DNA of 64,000 nt from Microvirga mediterraneensis. Its GTDB lineage: Bacteria; Pseudomonadota; Alphaproteobacteria; Rhizobiales; Beijerinckiaceae. The translations under genes were made by a program, and so were the position numbers. The stretch is taken from assembly GCF_013520865.1 (NCBI RefSeq), contig NZ_JACDXJ010000001.1, positions 4,635,501 to 4,699,500 of the forward strand, in the 5' to 3' direction. The stretch's first letter is position 1. Each line of letters opens with the position of its first letter. The notes under the pieces are model-generated. The model made no database searches. It was not told the DNA's origin and worked only from the letters and a program-made list of their open reading frames with translations. This document shows, in pieces, positions 17,768 through 26,619 of the stretch.

Positions 17768-18771
17768 AGGCGAACCCTCGGATTGAGAAGCGTATAGAGG
17801 ATATCGGCGACGAAGTTCAGCAGTACGTAGGTGACGGCGTAGAGCAGCACGGCTGCCTGCACGAGGGGATAGTTACGAACGAAGATGCTCTCGACGACGA
17901 GACGGCCAAGCCCGGGCCAGCCGAACACGGTTTCAACCACCATATTGCCTCCGAGGAGAGAACCGGTCTCGATGGCCGCGACTGTGACGGTGGGCACCAA
18001 AGCGTTCTTGAGGGCGTGGCGCCAGAGGATCCGACGGCGCGAGAGCCCCTTGGCCTGGGCGAAGACGATGTAGTCGGACCGCAGCACCTCCAGCATTGCC
18101 GCCCTCTGGACACGGGTGAGAACGGCCGCCATGGGCAGTGCCAGCGTGAGCGCGGGAAGGACCAAGTGCGACAGGGCATCGGCGAAACAATCGGGCCGTC
18201 CGCGCAACATGCTGTCGATGGTCATCAGCCTGGTGATCGGAGCCACCTCGCAGGCGAAATCCATACGCCCGGAAACCGGCAGCCACCGCATCTGCACGGC
18301 GAAGAGAATGATGAGGATGATGCCGAACCAGAAGCCCGGCAGCGAGACGCCAAAAAGCGATCCGATCGCCGCGAGCCTGTCGACGAGGCGATTCTTCTTG
18401 ACGGCCGCCACCACGCCGAGAGGGATCGAGATCGCGAGAGCCAAAAGCAGCGCCGCGAGCGTCAGCTCTATGGTCGCGGGAAGACGTTCAGCGATGACGT
18501 CGAAGACCGGACGGCGGTGGAAGAAGCTCAGGCCGAAATTGCCAGTCAGGGCATTTCCGATAAAGATTCCGAACCGTTCCAGCGCTGGACGGTCCAGTCC
18601 CATATCATGGCGGAGCACCTGAGCCTGCTCAGGAGTAGCCTGCTGGTCGGCCAGCATGATCTCCACAGGATCGCCGGGCGTCAGGGCCATCATCACGAAA
18701 ACGATGACGCTGACGCCGAGGAGAACCGGCAGGAGCTGGACGACACGCCCTATGAGCGCCAACGGTTTCAT
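17764..18771 (-). CDS. Dipeptide-type ABC transporter permease, DppB type
   Basis: A 335-residue permease with about six membrane spans. The N-terminal segment fits DppB/OppB, and the cytoplasmic loop has the F-A-Q-A-K-G-L-S coupling motif. It starts 37 bases after the binding-protein stop. An insertion of roughly 20 residues (about 170-200, containing two Cys) lies between spans compared with typical DppB; I cannot say what it does. Confidence 0.92.
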   Translation of the reverse strand: MKPLALIGRVVQLLPVLLGVSVIVFVMMALTPGDPVEIMLADQQATPEQAQVLRHDMGLDRPALERFGIFIGNALTGNFGLSFFHRRPVFDVIAERLPATIELTLAALLLALAISIPLGVVAAVKKNRLVDRLAAIGSLFGVSLPGFWFGIILIILFAVQMRWLPVSGRMDFACEVAPITRLMTIDSMLRGRPDCFADALSHLVLPALTLALPMAAVLTRVQRAAMLEVLRSDYIVFAQAKGLSRRRILWRHALKNALVPTVTVAAIETGSLLGGNMVVETVFGWPGLGRLVVESIFVRNYPLVQAAVLLYAVTYVLLNFVADILYTLLNPRVRL

Positions 18772-18808
18772 CGGGCTCTTTCTCCTTGAGCAGGTGGTAG
18801 GCCGACGC

Positions 18809-20335
18809 TTACTTCACGCAGGCGTCATGCAGGTTGATCTTGCTGTCCGCACTTGGCTCCCAGCCGCTGACGCGCTTCGAGACACCATAGATGTCCTGCG
18901 GCAGCCACAGGAAGATCCACGGAACGTCCTTATTCACGATCACCTGCGCCTTCTTGTAGAGATCGGCACGCTTGGACTGGTCGAGTTCGACATTGGCCGC
19001 ATCCAGCAGCGCATCAACGTCCTTGTTGGAATAGAACGCGCTGTTGCCACGATCTCCGGTTTTCAGGGTCGGCACGAAGATATCGGCTGGATCGAGGGAG
19101 CCGTTACCCCAAGAGGTGAAGTACATGTCGCCGCTCTTCTCGCCCTTCGGTGCCCACTTCGCCCGAAGTGTCGAGCCTTCACCCACATTCACCTTAGCGC
19201 GGATGCCAGCCTTCGTCAGCATCGAGGCGACGGCCTCCGTCATCTCCTTGAAGGCGCCTTCCGAATCGATGGTCACGTCGACACCATTCGGATAACCCGC
19301 CTCTGCAAGGAGCTTCTTCGCCTTCTCCGGATCGAAAGCATAGGCGGGAAGATCGGGATTGTAGCCGAACGCATCGGGGCTCATGACGCCGTTTAGGGGA
19401 ATGGCGGTTCCAAGCAGGACCTTGTCGATGATGAGCGCCTTGTTGATCGCCATGTTGGCGGCTTGGCGCACGCGCGGATCATCGAAGGGCTTCTTCACGT
19501 TGTTCAGGGCGACGAAGAACGTGCGCGTGCCGTTGACCTTCATCACTTTCGTGTTCACATTGGCCTCCACCTTCTTCATGTCGAAAGGCGGCAGCTCGTT
19601 GATGATATCGACTTCACCCGCGAGGAGAGCGGCGACGCGGGAGGCGTTCTCCGGAATGATGCGGAAGATGGCGCGGTCGACGCAGGCCTTGCCGACAGGC
19701 GGGATATCGGTCGCCCCGCCGTAATATCCGTCGAAGCGCTCCATGATGATGGAATCGCCCTTGCGCCATTCCACCAGTTTGAAGGGTCCGGTTCCATTGG
19801 TCTGGGTCGCAAGCCCCTGCGACCCGACCTTCTCGGTAAAGGCCTTGCTCACCACTTCTTGGAAGGGAAGCATTGCAGGCAGAATCGGCCATGGCTCGCT
19901 CAAGGTGAACCGCACCGTCCGGTCATCGACCTTCGTGATCGTCTTGACTGGGCCGACGAGATCCTTGCGCGGGCTGGTCTGCCCGCCCATGGCGCCGTCC
20001 TTGGTGAGGCGCTCGAAGGTAAAGACGATATCGTCCGCGCTCATCGGAGAGCCGTCGTGGAACGTCACCCCCTGCCGGATCGTGAAGTCATAAGTCAGGG
20101 GATCGACCTGCCTCCAAGATTCAGCCAGCTCCGGAACGACCTTCATCTTGGCATCGCGGGTCAGGAGGCCATCGTAGATGTTCCGGATGATGGTTTCCGT
20201 TTCGCGCTTGCGGTGGTTCGCAGGATCGAGTGTCAGTGCATCGAGGGTAAATCCAACCCGAAGTTCACTTGCAGCCGCATGAACGGACATCGCCGTCGTG
20301 AATACGAAAGCTGTGAGTGTGAGAGCTTTGAACAT
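18809..20335 (-). CDS. Periplasmic peptide/nickel-type substrate-binding protein (SBP_bac_5)
   Basis: A 508-residue extracytoplasmic binding protein with a Sec signal (1-22, ending S-V-H-A-A-A). It has family 5 motifs such as L-T-L-D-P-A-N-H near residue 35 and V-T-F-H-D-G-S-P-M near 90. Family 5 proteins bind peptides, but also opines, glutathione or other amides, and the sequence alone does not tell which. GAGAGGAAG precedes the ATG. A sigma-54 promoter sits about 65 bases upstream, so the whole importer and C45 hydrolase operon is probably under sigma-54 control. Confidence 0.92.
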   Translation of the reverse strand: MFKALTLTAFVFTTAMSVHAAASELRVGFTLDALTLDPANHRKRETETIIRNIYDGLLTRDAKMKVVPELAESWRQVDPLTYDFTIRQGVTFHDGSPMSADDIVFTFERLTKDGAMGGQTSPRKDLVGPVKTITKVDDRTVRFTLSEPWPILPAMLPFQEVVSKAFTEKVGSQGLATQTNGTGPFKLVEWRKGDSIIMERFDGYYGGATDIPPVGKACVDRAIFRIIPENASRVAALLAGEVDIINELPPFDMKKVEANVNTKVMKVNGTRTFFVALNNVKKPFDDPRVRQAANMAINKALIIDKVLLGTAIPLNGVMSPDAFGYNPDLPAYAFDPEKAKKLLAEAGYPNGVDVTIDSEGAFKEMTEAVASMLTKAGIRAKVNVGEGSTLRAKWAPKGEKSGDMYFTSWGNGSLDPADIFVPTLKTGDRGNSAFYSNKDVDALLDAANVELDQSKRADLYKKAQVIVNKDVPWIFLWLPQDIYGVSKRVSGWEPSADSKINLHDACVK

Positions 20336-20398
20336 TCTTCCTCTCCATTCCGCGTTCGGTGTTCCCTGAGCTTATGCTTACGCGGACATGGCCAAGTT

Positions 20399-20414
20399 AG
20401 CAAAAATCATGCCA
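20399..20414 (-). promoter_or_regulatory. Sigma-54 (-24/-12) promoter of the Dpp importer operon
   Basis: Minus-strand TGGCATG-N4-TTGCT, the same two blocks as the promoter before the AtuA-like gene. The -12 element ends 64 bases before the binding-protein ATG. The finding of identical elements in front of both operons supports common control by the PspF-like activator between them. Confidence 0.8.
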
Positions 20415-20739
20415 GTCAGAAGAAAAGATAATTCCGAATTCATATCAGCAACTTACCATACTCCGCTCCAAGCGCCTGATATCCTCCTGGCGTGAAAATC
20501 CCGCGTGGTGCGCAGATTACACCCATGGTCCGGAGGCGCCTCGTTCCAAGAACCTGGAATCCTATATCCGGCACAACTGTCAAGGCGGACTTACGATCAC
20601 AGGTATCCCCTATCCTGTTCCCAGGACATAAGGCCACTTCAGAGACAGGTCAGCACGCCTTGTACCTCGTCACCGCAGATAAGCTCACTGGCCCAGCGGC
20701 GCATCATGTGCTGGCTGTTGGGGATTGGGCCGATCTTGC
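20415..20739. other. Intergenic stretch with no recognisable gene
   Basis: About 325 bases between the Dpp promoter and the phosphorylase remnant. Short open frames exist on both strands but have no clear ribosome sites or family resemblance. It may be further eroded phosphorylase DNA, or upstream activating sequence for the sigma-54 promoter. Confidence 0.3.
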
Positions 20740-20925
20740 TGATCGGACGAACACCATCGGCAGTTCAAGGTCGGAGGCGGAGCGCGCCATGTCTCCAGCA
20801 AGGATGCCGAGGCTGCCCGCATAGGTGTGCACCCCGAACCTCAGGGCGATCTCCATGCTGAATTAGGCGATCCAGATTCGCTGCAAATAGCTTTCGATCA
20901 CCGACACGGCCTTTCCCTCATTCGC
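20740..20925 (-). pseudogene. Remnant of a glycogen/starch phosphorylase gene
   Basis: Minus-strand translation gives I-A-stop-F-S-M-E-I-A-L followed by H-T-Y-A-G-S-L-G-I-L-A-G-D and S-A-S-D-L-E-L-P-M. This is the N-terminal active-site region of alpha-glucan phosphorylases (usual text I-A-Y-F-S-M-E-I-A-L ... Y-A-G-G-L-G-x-L-A-G-D). The stop is TAA at 20863-20865, where Tyr is expected. The frame degenerates after about 20746 and the remaining 500 or more residues are missing. The fragment lies directly behind pfkB, so an old glycogen-breakdown plus glycolysis gene pair is likely. Confidence 0.8.
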
Positions 20926-20930
20926 GCCCG

Positions 20931-21854
20931 TCAGCTCGCCGCCGCATAGAGGCGCTCGACATCCTCCCGCCGGCAAAGCTCGGTCCCTGGTGTCATCAAT
21001 GTCGCGGCGCCCGCGGCCATCCCCAGGCGGACGGCGTGGCGAAGATCGAGGCCCTGTGTCAACCCAAACACGATGGCGCCGACCATGCTGTCTCCCGCCC
21101 CGACGGCGCTCCGGACGGGGACCTTGATAGGCCTCAGTCGCTCGGCGCCCTCGCCGGACACAAGAAGGGCCCCCTCCCCGCCGAGGGACACCACCATGAC
21201 CTCGCAGGCACCCTGTGCAATCAGGCTTCGCGCAGCGGCTGTCTGTGCGGCCTCGTCCGGAAGATCCCGGTCGACCCATTCCCGAAGCTCGCGGAGGCTC
21301 GGCTTCAGGAGATACGCTCCCGTGCGCGTTTGACGCAGAGCATCGCCCGATGTGTCGAGCACGAGGCGGGTCCCGAGATGCTTTGCTAGGTCGGCCACCT
21401 GCTGAAAGAAACCGGCTGGAACACCGGGCGGCAGGCTGCCGCTGGCGACGATGAACCGGGCACCCTCGGCAAGGCGGGCCAGACGGGCGAGGCAAGCCTG
21501 CCACTCCTCTTCGATCAGGTTCGGACCGGGCAACATGAAACGGTATTGCTGGCCGCTCCGCCGCTCATCGACCGTGAAGCTCTCGCGTGTCGTTCCTGCG
21601 ATCGGGACGCGATAATAGAGAATGTGCTCCCGGTCCAGCAGAGCATCCAGAGCCATCCCGGCGGCCCCGCCGGCGGGAAAGATCGCGAGCGCATCGCCGC
21701 CAAGTCTGCGGATCACCCGCGCCACGTTGATACCCCCGCCGCCTGGATCGTATCGCGGTGCCTCGCAGCGGACCTTGTCCGTCGGGAGAACCGCGTCTGC
21801 GCTCGTGGCAATGTCCAGCGCGGGATTCATAGTCAGCGTCACAACCTGCGGCAT
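20931..21854 (-). CDS. pfkB: PfkB-family 6-phosphofructokinase/1-phosphofructokinase
   Basis: A 307-residue ribokinase-fold sugar kinase. It has the N-terminal T-L-T-M-N-P-A-L-D motif, the sugar-site G-G-G-G-I-N-V-A-R and the C-terminal anion hole and catalytic base G-A-G-D-S-M-V-G. The pattern is that of E. coli PfkB and of 1-phosphofructokinase, which differ in substrate; the former fits a glycolytic role here. AGGAGGCG precedes the ATG. It lies in a region rich in anaerobic-stress genes and next to a glycogen phosphorylase relic, suggesting fermentative use of storage glucan in an ancestor. Confidence 0.88.
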   Translation of the reverse strand: MPQVVTLTMNPALDIATSADAVLPTDKVRCEAPRYDPGGGGINVARVIRRLGGDALAIFPAGGAAGMALDALLDREHILYYRVPIAGTTRESFTVDERRSGQQYRFMLPGPNLIEEEWQACLARLARLAEGARFIVASGSLPPGVPAGFFQQVADLAKHLGTRLVLDTSGDALRQTRTGAYLLKPSLRELREWVDRDLPDEAAQTAAARSLIAQGACEVMVVSLGGEGALLVSGEGAERLRPIKVPVRSAVGAGDSMVGAIVFGLTQGLDLRHAVRLGMAAGAATLMTPGTELCRREDVERLYAAAS

Positions 21855-22060
21855 TCGGCGCCTCCTGTGTCGCGCACCGGCGGATCCCGCCAGGACGCGT
21901 CCCTTTCAGAATGGACCGCTTCCGGCACAGGCGGAAGACCTGCACCTTCCTCTGGTATGACGGAGCAGGCCATTTCACCCAGGGATCGAAGGGTGTGGAG
22001 TTTAAAGAAATCCATTGCTGATCTATGATGGATAGGTCTGCTTCTCTGCGAGAGGGTGCC

Positions 22061-22508
22061 ATGGAACTCAACCCGGCTGCTTTTTCTCTGCCCGCAACAC
22101 TGGAGCCCGAGCTAGATCGCCCTCGGACCTATTGGAAAGATTGCATCCGTGGGAAGAATGCCATGCCTTTCTCGGACGATGTCGACCTGTCCCAAATTCC
22201 CGAGCTCACCAGTCGCACCTTCCTGGTGCAGGTGCTCGAGGCACCGGAACGCTTCCGCCTCCACGTCGGAGAGTATGTGAACTCGCAATACGGTGCCCAT
22301 TTGAAGGGGAGTTCAAGGACGAGGCTCCGCATCAGGGACCGTTGCAGGAACTGACACAGCAATGCAGCGCGACGCTCGCCCGCTGTGCTCCGACATATTT
22401 CCGATCTCCCGCGGGTGAAAGGCACGCGGTTTATGGCGCCTTCTCCTGCCGACATGGGGAGAAGGCCATATCATGCTGCTCCTCGGTGCGGTGGCCATCC
22501 CCCGATGA
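22061..22508 (+). pseudogene. PAS-domain protein (PAS_5-like), frameshifted
   Basis: Starts as a normal PAS_5-type protein (R-T-Y-W-K-D-C-I-R-G-K-N-A-M-P). Around 22305-22315 the frame shifts; the sequence continues as F-K-D-E-A-P-H-Q-G-P-L in another frame. A second shift near 22433 leads into R-L-L-L-P-T-W-G-E-G-H-I-M-L-L-L, the usual end of such proteins, stopping at 22506-22508. The three pieces make one intact-looking product only if both shifts are repaired. Natural decay or sequencing error are both possible; the decayed neighbours favour decay. Confidence 0.75.
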
Positions 22509-22548
22509 GGTTACCGAGCCAACCTAGAGAATGTCCGTCAAGCCAAGT

Positions 22549-22562
22549 TTGCGTTAAGTCAA
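22549..22562. promoter_or_regulatory. FixK/FNR-like box upstream of the usp gene
   Basis: TTGCG-TTAA-GTCAA, centred about 92 bases before the universal stress protein ATG. It fits the FixK consensus TTG[AC]-N6-[TG]CAA. It shares both outer five-base blocks with boxes at 27204, 28969 and 31271. Confidence 0.65.
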
Positions 22563-22647
22563 ATTCGAGCGTGTTCTTTGTGGCATCTTCTTTTCAAGGT
22601 CGGAGAGCGATTGATCGTCAATCCGCACGGCTTTGCAGGAGGACAGC

Positions 22648-23469
22648 ATGGCTCTCAAGGATCTGCTGGTCTTGACGGGCACCGGCATGGAAGCTGCCGG
22701 AACCTATGCTCTTTCGCTATCGACCACGTGTGGCGCTTGTCTGACCGCAGCCGTTCCGACCATCGAGCCATCGCTACCTCCCGGCCTCGCCGCCGAACTG
22801 CCGGACGACCTCCTCTCACGCATGAAAGAAGAGGTCGAAGTTGCGGCGAGCAGGGCCGTCGAGCAATTCGCGCAGGTCGCCCGAGAGGCCGATAAGTCGA
22901 TCGATATCGTAAGGTTCAGGGCCATTGCCGGAGAAGTCGGCTACTCCTTGAGCCAAGTGGCGCGCTGCTTCGACGCCGTCATCCTGCCGCAGCCCAATCC
23001 GGACGGCACTGATACCTCGGATATCATCGAGGCATGTCTCTTCGGCTCCGGGCGGCCTATCGTCATCGTGCCCTATATCCGCATCCGTCCCGACATCGAT
23101 TCGATCCTGATCGCCTGGGACGGTGGTCAACCCGCAGCACGAGCCGTTGCCGATGCTTTGCCTCTGCTGTCGCTCGCCCACCACGTGGAGATTGTCACCA
23201 TCGGCAAGGGAGAGAATGGGAACTCCCATCTCTCGGGCAGGATCCTGGCCAGACATTTGGCCCGGCATAGAATCCAGGCCGAGGCAAAAAGACTCCCCAT
23301 CGATGAGGTCGATGTCGCGAACATGCTCCTGTCTCATGCGGCCGACATGAATGCGGACCTGATCGTGATGGGCGGCTACGGTCATTCGCGCCTGCGGGAG
23401 GTAGTCCTCGGCGGCACGACCCGGGAGGTTCTCCGCTCCGTGACCGTACCGGTGCTCATGTCGCACTGA
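22648..23469 (+). CDS. Universal stress protein (UspA family), tandem type
   Basis: A 273-residue cytoplasmic Usp protein. The C-terminal half carries the ATP-binding pattern G-G-Y-G-H-S-R-L-R-E-V-V-L-G-G-T-T (about 246-262). The N-terminal half is Usp-like but lacks that motif, as in tandem Usps. The ATG has GGAGG 6-7 bases upstream; an in-frame ATG five codons earlier would lose it. A FixK-like box lies upstream. Usp proteins of this type are often induced by oxygen limitation. The MlaE-type permease gene follows after 24 bases. Confidence 0.9.
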   Translation: MALKDLLVLTGTGMEAAGTYALSLSTTCGACLTAAVPTIEPSLPPGLAAELPDDLLSRMKEEVEVAASRAVEQFAQVAREADKSIDIVRFRAIAGEVGYSLSQVARCFDAVILPQPNPDGTDTSDIIEACLFGSGRPIVIVPYIRIRPDIDSILIAWDGGQPAARAVADALPLLSLAHHVEIVTIGKGENGNSHLSGRILARHLARHRIQAEAKRLPIDEVDVANMLLSHAADMNADLIVMGGYGHSRLREVVLGGTTREVLRSVTVPVLMSH

Positions 23470-23493
23470 ACCGGTGAGGAGGAGCGAGCCGCC

Positions 23494-24672
23494 ATGACCC
23501 TCGAGGCTTCCGTTCCCCTTCACGACCCACGGGACAGTGCCCTGCATCGCCACCCGAAGTGGAAGTTGAAGCAGGACGCCAAGGAGCCTCTGATCGAACT
23601 TTCTGGTAACTGGAGCGCCGAGCAGGCCTCCGCCATGGAAATCGCCGTGGCGGACCTGATCACGGACGTCAAGGGTGCCCGCGCGACGTTCGACCTTTCC
23701 GGCGTCGAGCGTCTCGACACCGTCGGCGCTTGGCTCCTGGATCGCACTCGACACGACCTCAGGATCAAAGGCTGTACTCTTGCTTTTGAGAACGCGCGCG
23801 AAGAGCATGGCATTCTGCTTGATGAGGTGGATCACTATGACGTTCCTCCCGAGGCAGAGGTGACGCGTCATCGGGTGTTCGATCTCTTGGACGGCCTTGG
23901 CCACGCGGTCCTGAATTTGGGCCGGGATCTCCTCTCAGGCTTGGCTTTCCTGGGGGAGTTCATGATGGCCTTGGGGCGTGTCGTCACGCAGCCGCGGCGG
24001 TTTCGAGGAACCTCTCTGGTTAATCAGCTCGACTTCGTCGCCCTGCGGAGCGTCCCGATCATGGCGCTGATCTCCCTCTTGGTCGGCGGCATCATCGCCC
24101 AGCAGGGCATCTTCCAATTGCGCCAGTTCGGGGCGAGCGCCTTCGTGGTCGACTTGGTCGGCATCCTCGTTCTCCGCGAACTCGGCGTTCTGCTCACGGC
24201 GATCATGATCGCAGGCCGCTCGGGATCCGCCTTCACGGCCGAACTGGGCTCGATGAAAATGCGGGAGGAGATCGATGCAATAAGGGTCATGGGACTCGAT
24301 CCGATGGAAGTGCTGATCATCCCTCGTCTCCTCGCCCTGATCATCGGTCTGCCGATGCTGACCTTCCTGTCGGATCTGTCCGCGCTGTTCGGAGGCGGCT
24401 TGGTCGCATGGCTTTATGAGGGAATTGGCCCGCGTATCTTCATGTCGCGCCTGAAGGAAGCCATTGCCCTCAACACGTTCCTGGTCGGCATGATCAAAGC
24501 TCCCTTCATGGCCTTGATCATCGGCATGATCGCCTCCATCGAGGGACTTGCCGTTCAAGGGTCGGCCGAATCCCTGGGAAGGCATGTCACGTCATCAGTC
24601 GTGAAAGCGATCTTCATGGTGATCGTCGCCGACGGACTCTTCGCCATGTTTTTTGCAGCCATCAAGTACTGA
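23494..24672 (+). CDS. MlaE-family ABC transporter permease with N-terminal STAS domain
   Basis: A 392-residue inner-membrane protein. A STAS-like domain (about 30-115, A-T-F-D-L-S-G-V-E-R-L-D-T) precedes an MlaE permease domain (about 150-392) with five or six membrane spans and the E-L-G-S-M-K-M-R-E-E-I-D-A-I motif. MlaE proteins work with an ATPase and an MCE protein in lipid transport. Neither partner gene follows, since the next gene is a broken nicotinate phosphoribosyltransferase. It may be an orphan or use partners encoded elsewhere. Confidence 0.9.
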   Translation: MTLEASVPLHDPRDSALHRHPKWKLKQDAKEPLIELSGNWSAEQASAMEIAVADLITDVKGARATFDLSGVERLDTVGAWLLDRTRHDLRIKGCTLAFENAREEHGILLDEVDHYDVPPEAEVTRHRVFDLLDGLGHAVLNLGRDLLSGLAFLGEFMMALGRVVTQPRRFRGTSLVNQLDFVALRSVPIMALISLLVGGIIAQQGIFQLRQFGASAFVVDLVGILVLRELGVLLTAIMIAGRSGSAFTAELGSMKMREEIDAIRVMGLDPMEVLIIPRLLALIIGLPMLTFLSDLSALFGGGLVAWLYEGIGPRIFMSRLKEAIALNTFLVGMIKAPFMALIIGMIASIEGLAVQGSAESLGRHVTSSVVKAIFMVIVADGLFAMFFAAIKY

Positions 24673-24679
24673 CGGCAGG

Positions 24680-25640
24680 ATGCCAGATTTCATGACGAAC
24701 GATTGTCCGAGCAGCGGAAATGCCCTTTTCTCCGATCTTTATCAATTGACCATGCTGCGCGCCTATGGCGAACTCGGCATGAATGCGGTTGCGTATTCGA
24801 CCTGTTCTTCCGCAAGTTTCCGCCGCAGCGGAGCTATCTTCTGGCCTGCGGCCTGAACCCCTTTTTGGAGGATTTGGAAAACCTCTCCTTCAGCGAAGAG
24901 GACCGTGCGTATCTCGATTCGAATGCCCTATGTCCTTAAGCCTTCATCGATCAGCTTAGGGATTTCCGGTTCAAAGGCGAGATTCATGCGGTGCCCGATG
25001 GGACTCCTATCTTTCCGGACGAGCCACTTCTCGAAATCATACCTCCCATCGGTCAGGCGCAAATCATCGAGACCTTTGTTCTGAACCAGATCGGCCTCCA
25101 GACGATCCTCGCCTCCAAGGCGGCTCGGATTGTCGCCGCCCAAGGTCGACCCGTCGTCGATTTCGGCGCTCGGCGTGCGCAGGGGATGGATGCGGCACTG
25201 AAAGGCGCCAGGGCCTCCTTTATCGCAGGCGCATCAGCAACCTCGAACCTAGCAGCGTTGGGGCATCCCTGGTTTTCCGGACACAACCCTGTTCGTCGAC
25301 ACCTACGACACCCTGGAAGGAGTACGACGAGCCGTCGAGCTTGCAAGGAAGCCGGCCCGGACAGCCGAATTCGCGGAGTTAGGTTGGACACCGGGAACTT
25401 GGCAAAATTGACCAACGGGACGCAATCCATCCTCGATGCAGCTGGACTGCGGGGCATCCAGATTTTCCCGGCGGCGGACTCGATGAGCACAGGATCGTCG
25501 CGCTCTACGCCATGGGAGCGCCCATCGATGCCTTCGAGGTCGGAACCAGTATGATCATGTCCGAAGACGTGCCCGCGCTCGACATCGCCTAGAAGCTCTT
25601 CGAGTATGGCGGCATGTCCTCGTATTGACGGCCGATTCTG
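24680..25640 (+). pseudogene. Nicotinate phosphoribosyltransferase, multiply broken
   Basis: The reading begins normally (L-F-S-D-L-Y-Q-L-T-M-L at the start, typical of NAPRTase), shifts frame near 24790, meets an in-frame stop TAA near 24938, continues (I-E-T-F-V-L-N-Q-I-G-L-Q-T near 25066, then D-F-G-A-R-R-A-Q-G-M-D), and shifts again near 25260-25300. Later pieces R-L-D-T-G-N-L-A-K-L and M-I-M-S-E-D-V-P-A-L-D-I-A follow in different frames. About the last 100 codons are missing. The enzyme would turn nicotinate and PRPP into nicotinate mononucleotide; with this much damage it is not made. Confidence 0.88.
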
Positions 25641-25719
25641 TTCGCCTTGAAATCGCCGGCGGACTTTAGAGAACGCATCGCTCATCCTAAGCCAGCTACG
25701 TCATCTCCATAAAGAGCGT

Positions 25720-26569
25720 GAATTCGAGGGTGGCGAACATAAGACAAGGCCTCTCGTCGATGTGCGCAGAAGAGATGTCTATGTGATCGCAGGCCTCCAT
25801 GGCGGCTCCGCGCAGAGCTTTGCCGTCTGCTGTTTTTCGTTGGCGCCTTGAAGGACGCGGGAGCAGATCGGGTCACCGCAGTGACACCCTATCTTTGCTA
25901 TCCTCGCACGGATCGGTAGACGAAAACTTACGATCCCATCACGACGCGCTAAGTCGGCCAGCGCTTCGAGAGCGGTCGGAGCGGGCCATCACCATGGAGG
26001 TTCACAACCTCTCGGCCTTTCAGAATGCCTTCCGCTGCAACACAACCCGTCTGGGCGCCTATGAGGTGTTCGGCCTTCATGTTGCCGGTATGGTTGGCGA
26101 AAGCCACCTTGCGGTCGTATCGCCCGATATCGGCAGAGCCAAGCGAGCGGAATTCTTCCGACAGAGACTTGAGGATATCCTCGACCGCCCGGTTTCCAAA
26201 GGCCTTGCGGACAAGCAACGCAGCACGGGACAGATTCCAGGCGATCTGTTTTCCGGAGACGTCTCCGGCTGCACCGCGATCATTCTGGATGACCTGATCA
26301 GCTCGGGCACCACGATGGCGCGGGTTGCACAGCAGTGCCGCGAGCGCGGCGCGAAACGGGTAATCGTCGCGGCGACTCATGGCGTGGGTGGGATTACCGC
26401 TCTTCCCAACCTGACGCAGCCGTCCATTGACGCGGTACTCCTGGCGAACACGATCTCTCAGACAGCTGAGTTCGTCTCTGCCCTTTCTGGCCGGCTCACG
26501 GTCCTTGACATATCGCAGATCTTTGCGCAGGCGTTGAAGGTCGAAATGCCCGACAAGAGGTTTCCCTGA
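25720..26569 (+). pseudogene. Ribose-phosphate pyrophosphokinase (PRPP synthetase), broken
   Basis: The translation starts [14 protein letters not shown] near 25720, changes frame around 25820, and reads [15 protein letters not shown] followed by an in-frame TAG (25918) where Lys is expected. T-T-R-stop-V-G-Q has a TAA where Tyr is expected. From 25994 a long intact frame (M-E-V-H-N-L-S-A-F-Q-N-A-F ...) runs to 26569, including the PRPP-binding loop I-I-L-D-D-L-I-S-S-G-T-T. The C-terminal half could still be translated from the ATG at 25994 but would lack the ATP-binding half. It pairs with the broken nicotinate phosphoribosyltransferase, which uses PRPP. Confidence 0.85.
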
Positions 26570-26577
26570 TTTACGCC

Positions 26578-26615
26578 TGTCTCGGAAGGGCCATCGCCAT
26601 GGCCCTTCCGAGACA
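26578..26615. terminator. Bidirectional hairpin terminator
   Basis: A perfect 17-bp inverted repeat (arms 26578-26594 and 26599-26615, starting TGTCTCGGAAGG) with a 4-base CGCC loop, followed by ATTCT. It lies between two convergent units, the PRPP synthetase relic on the plus strand and hsp20 on the minus strand. Confidence 0.88.
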
Positions 26616-26619
26616 ATTC

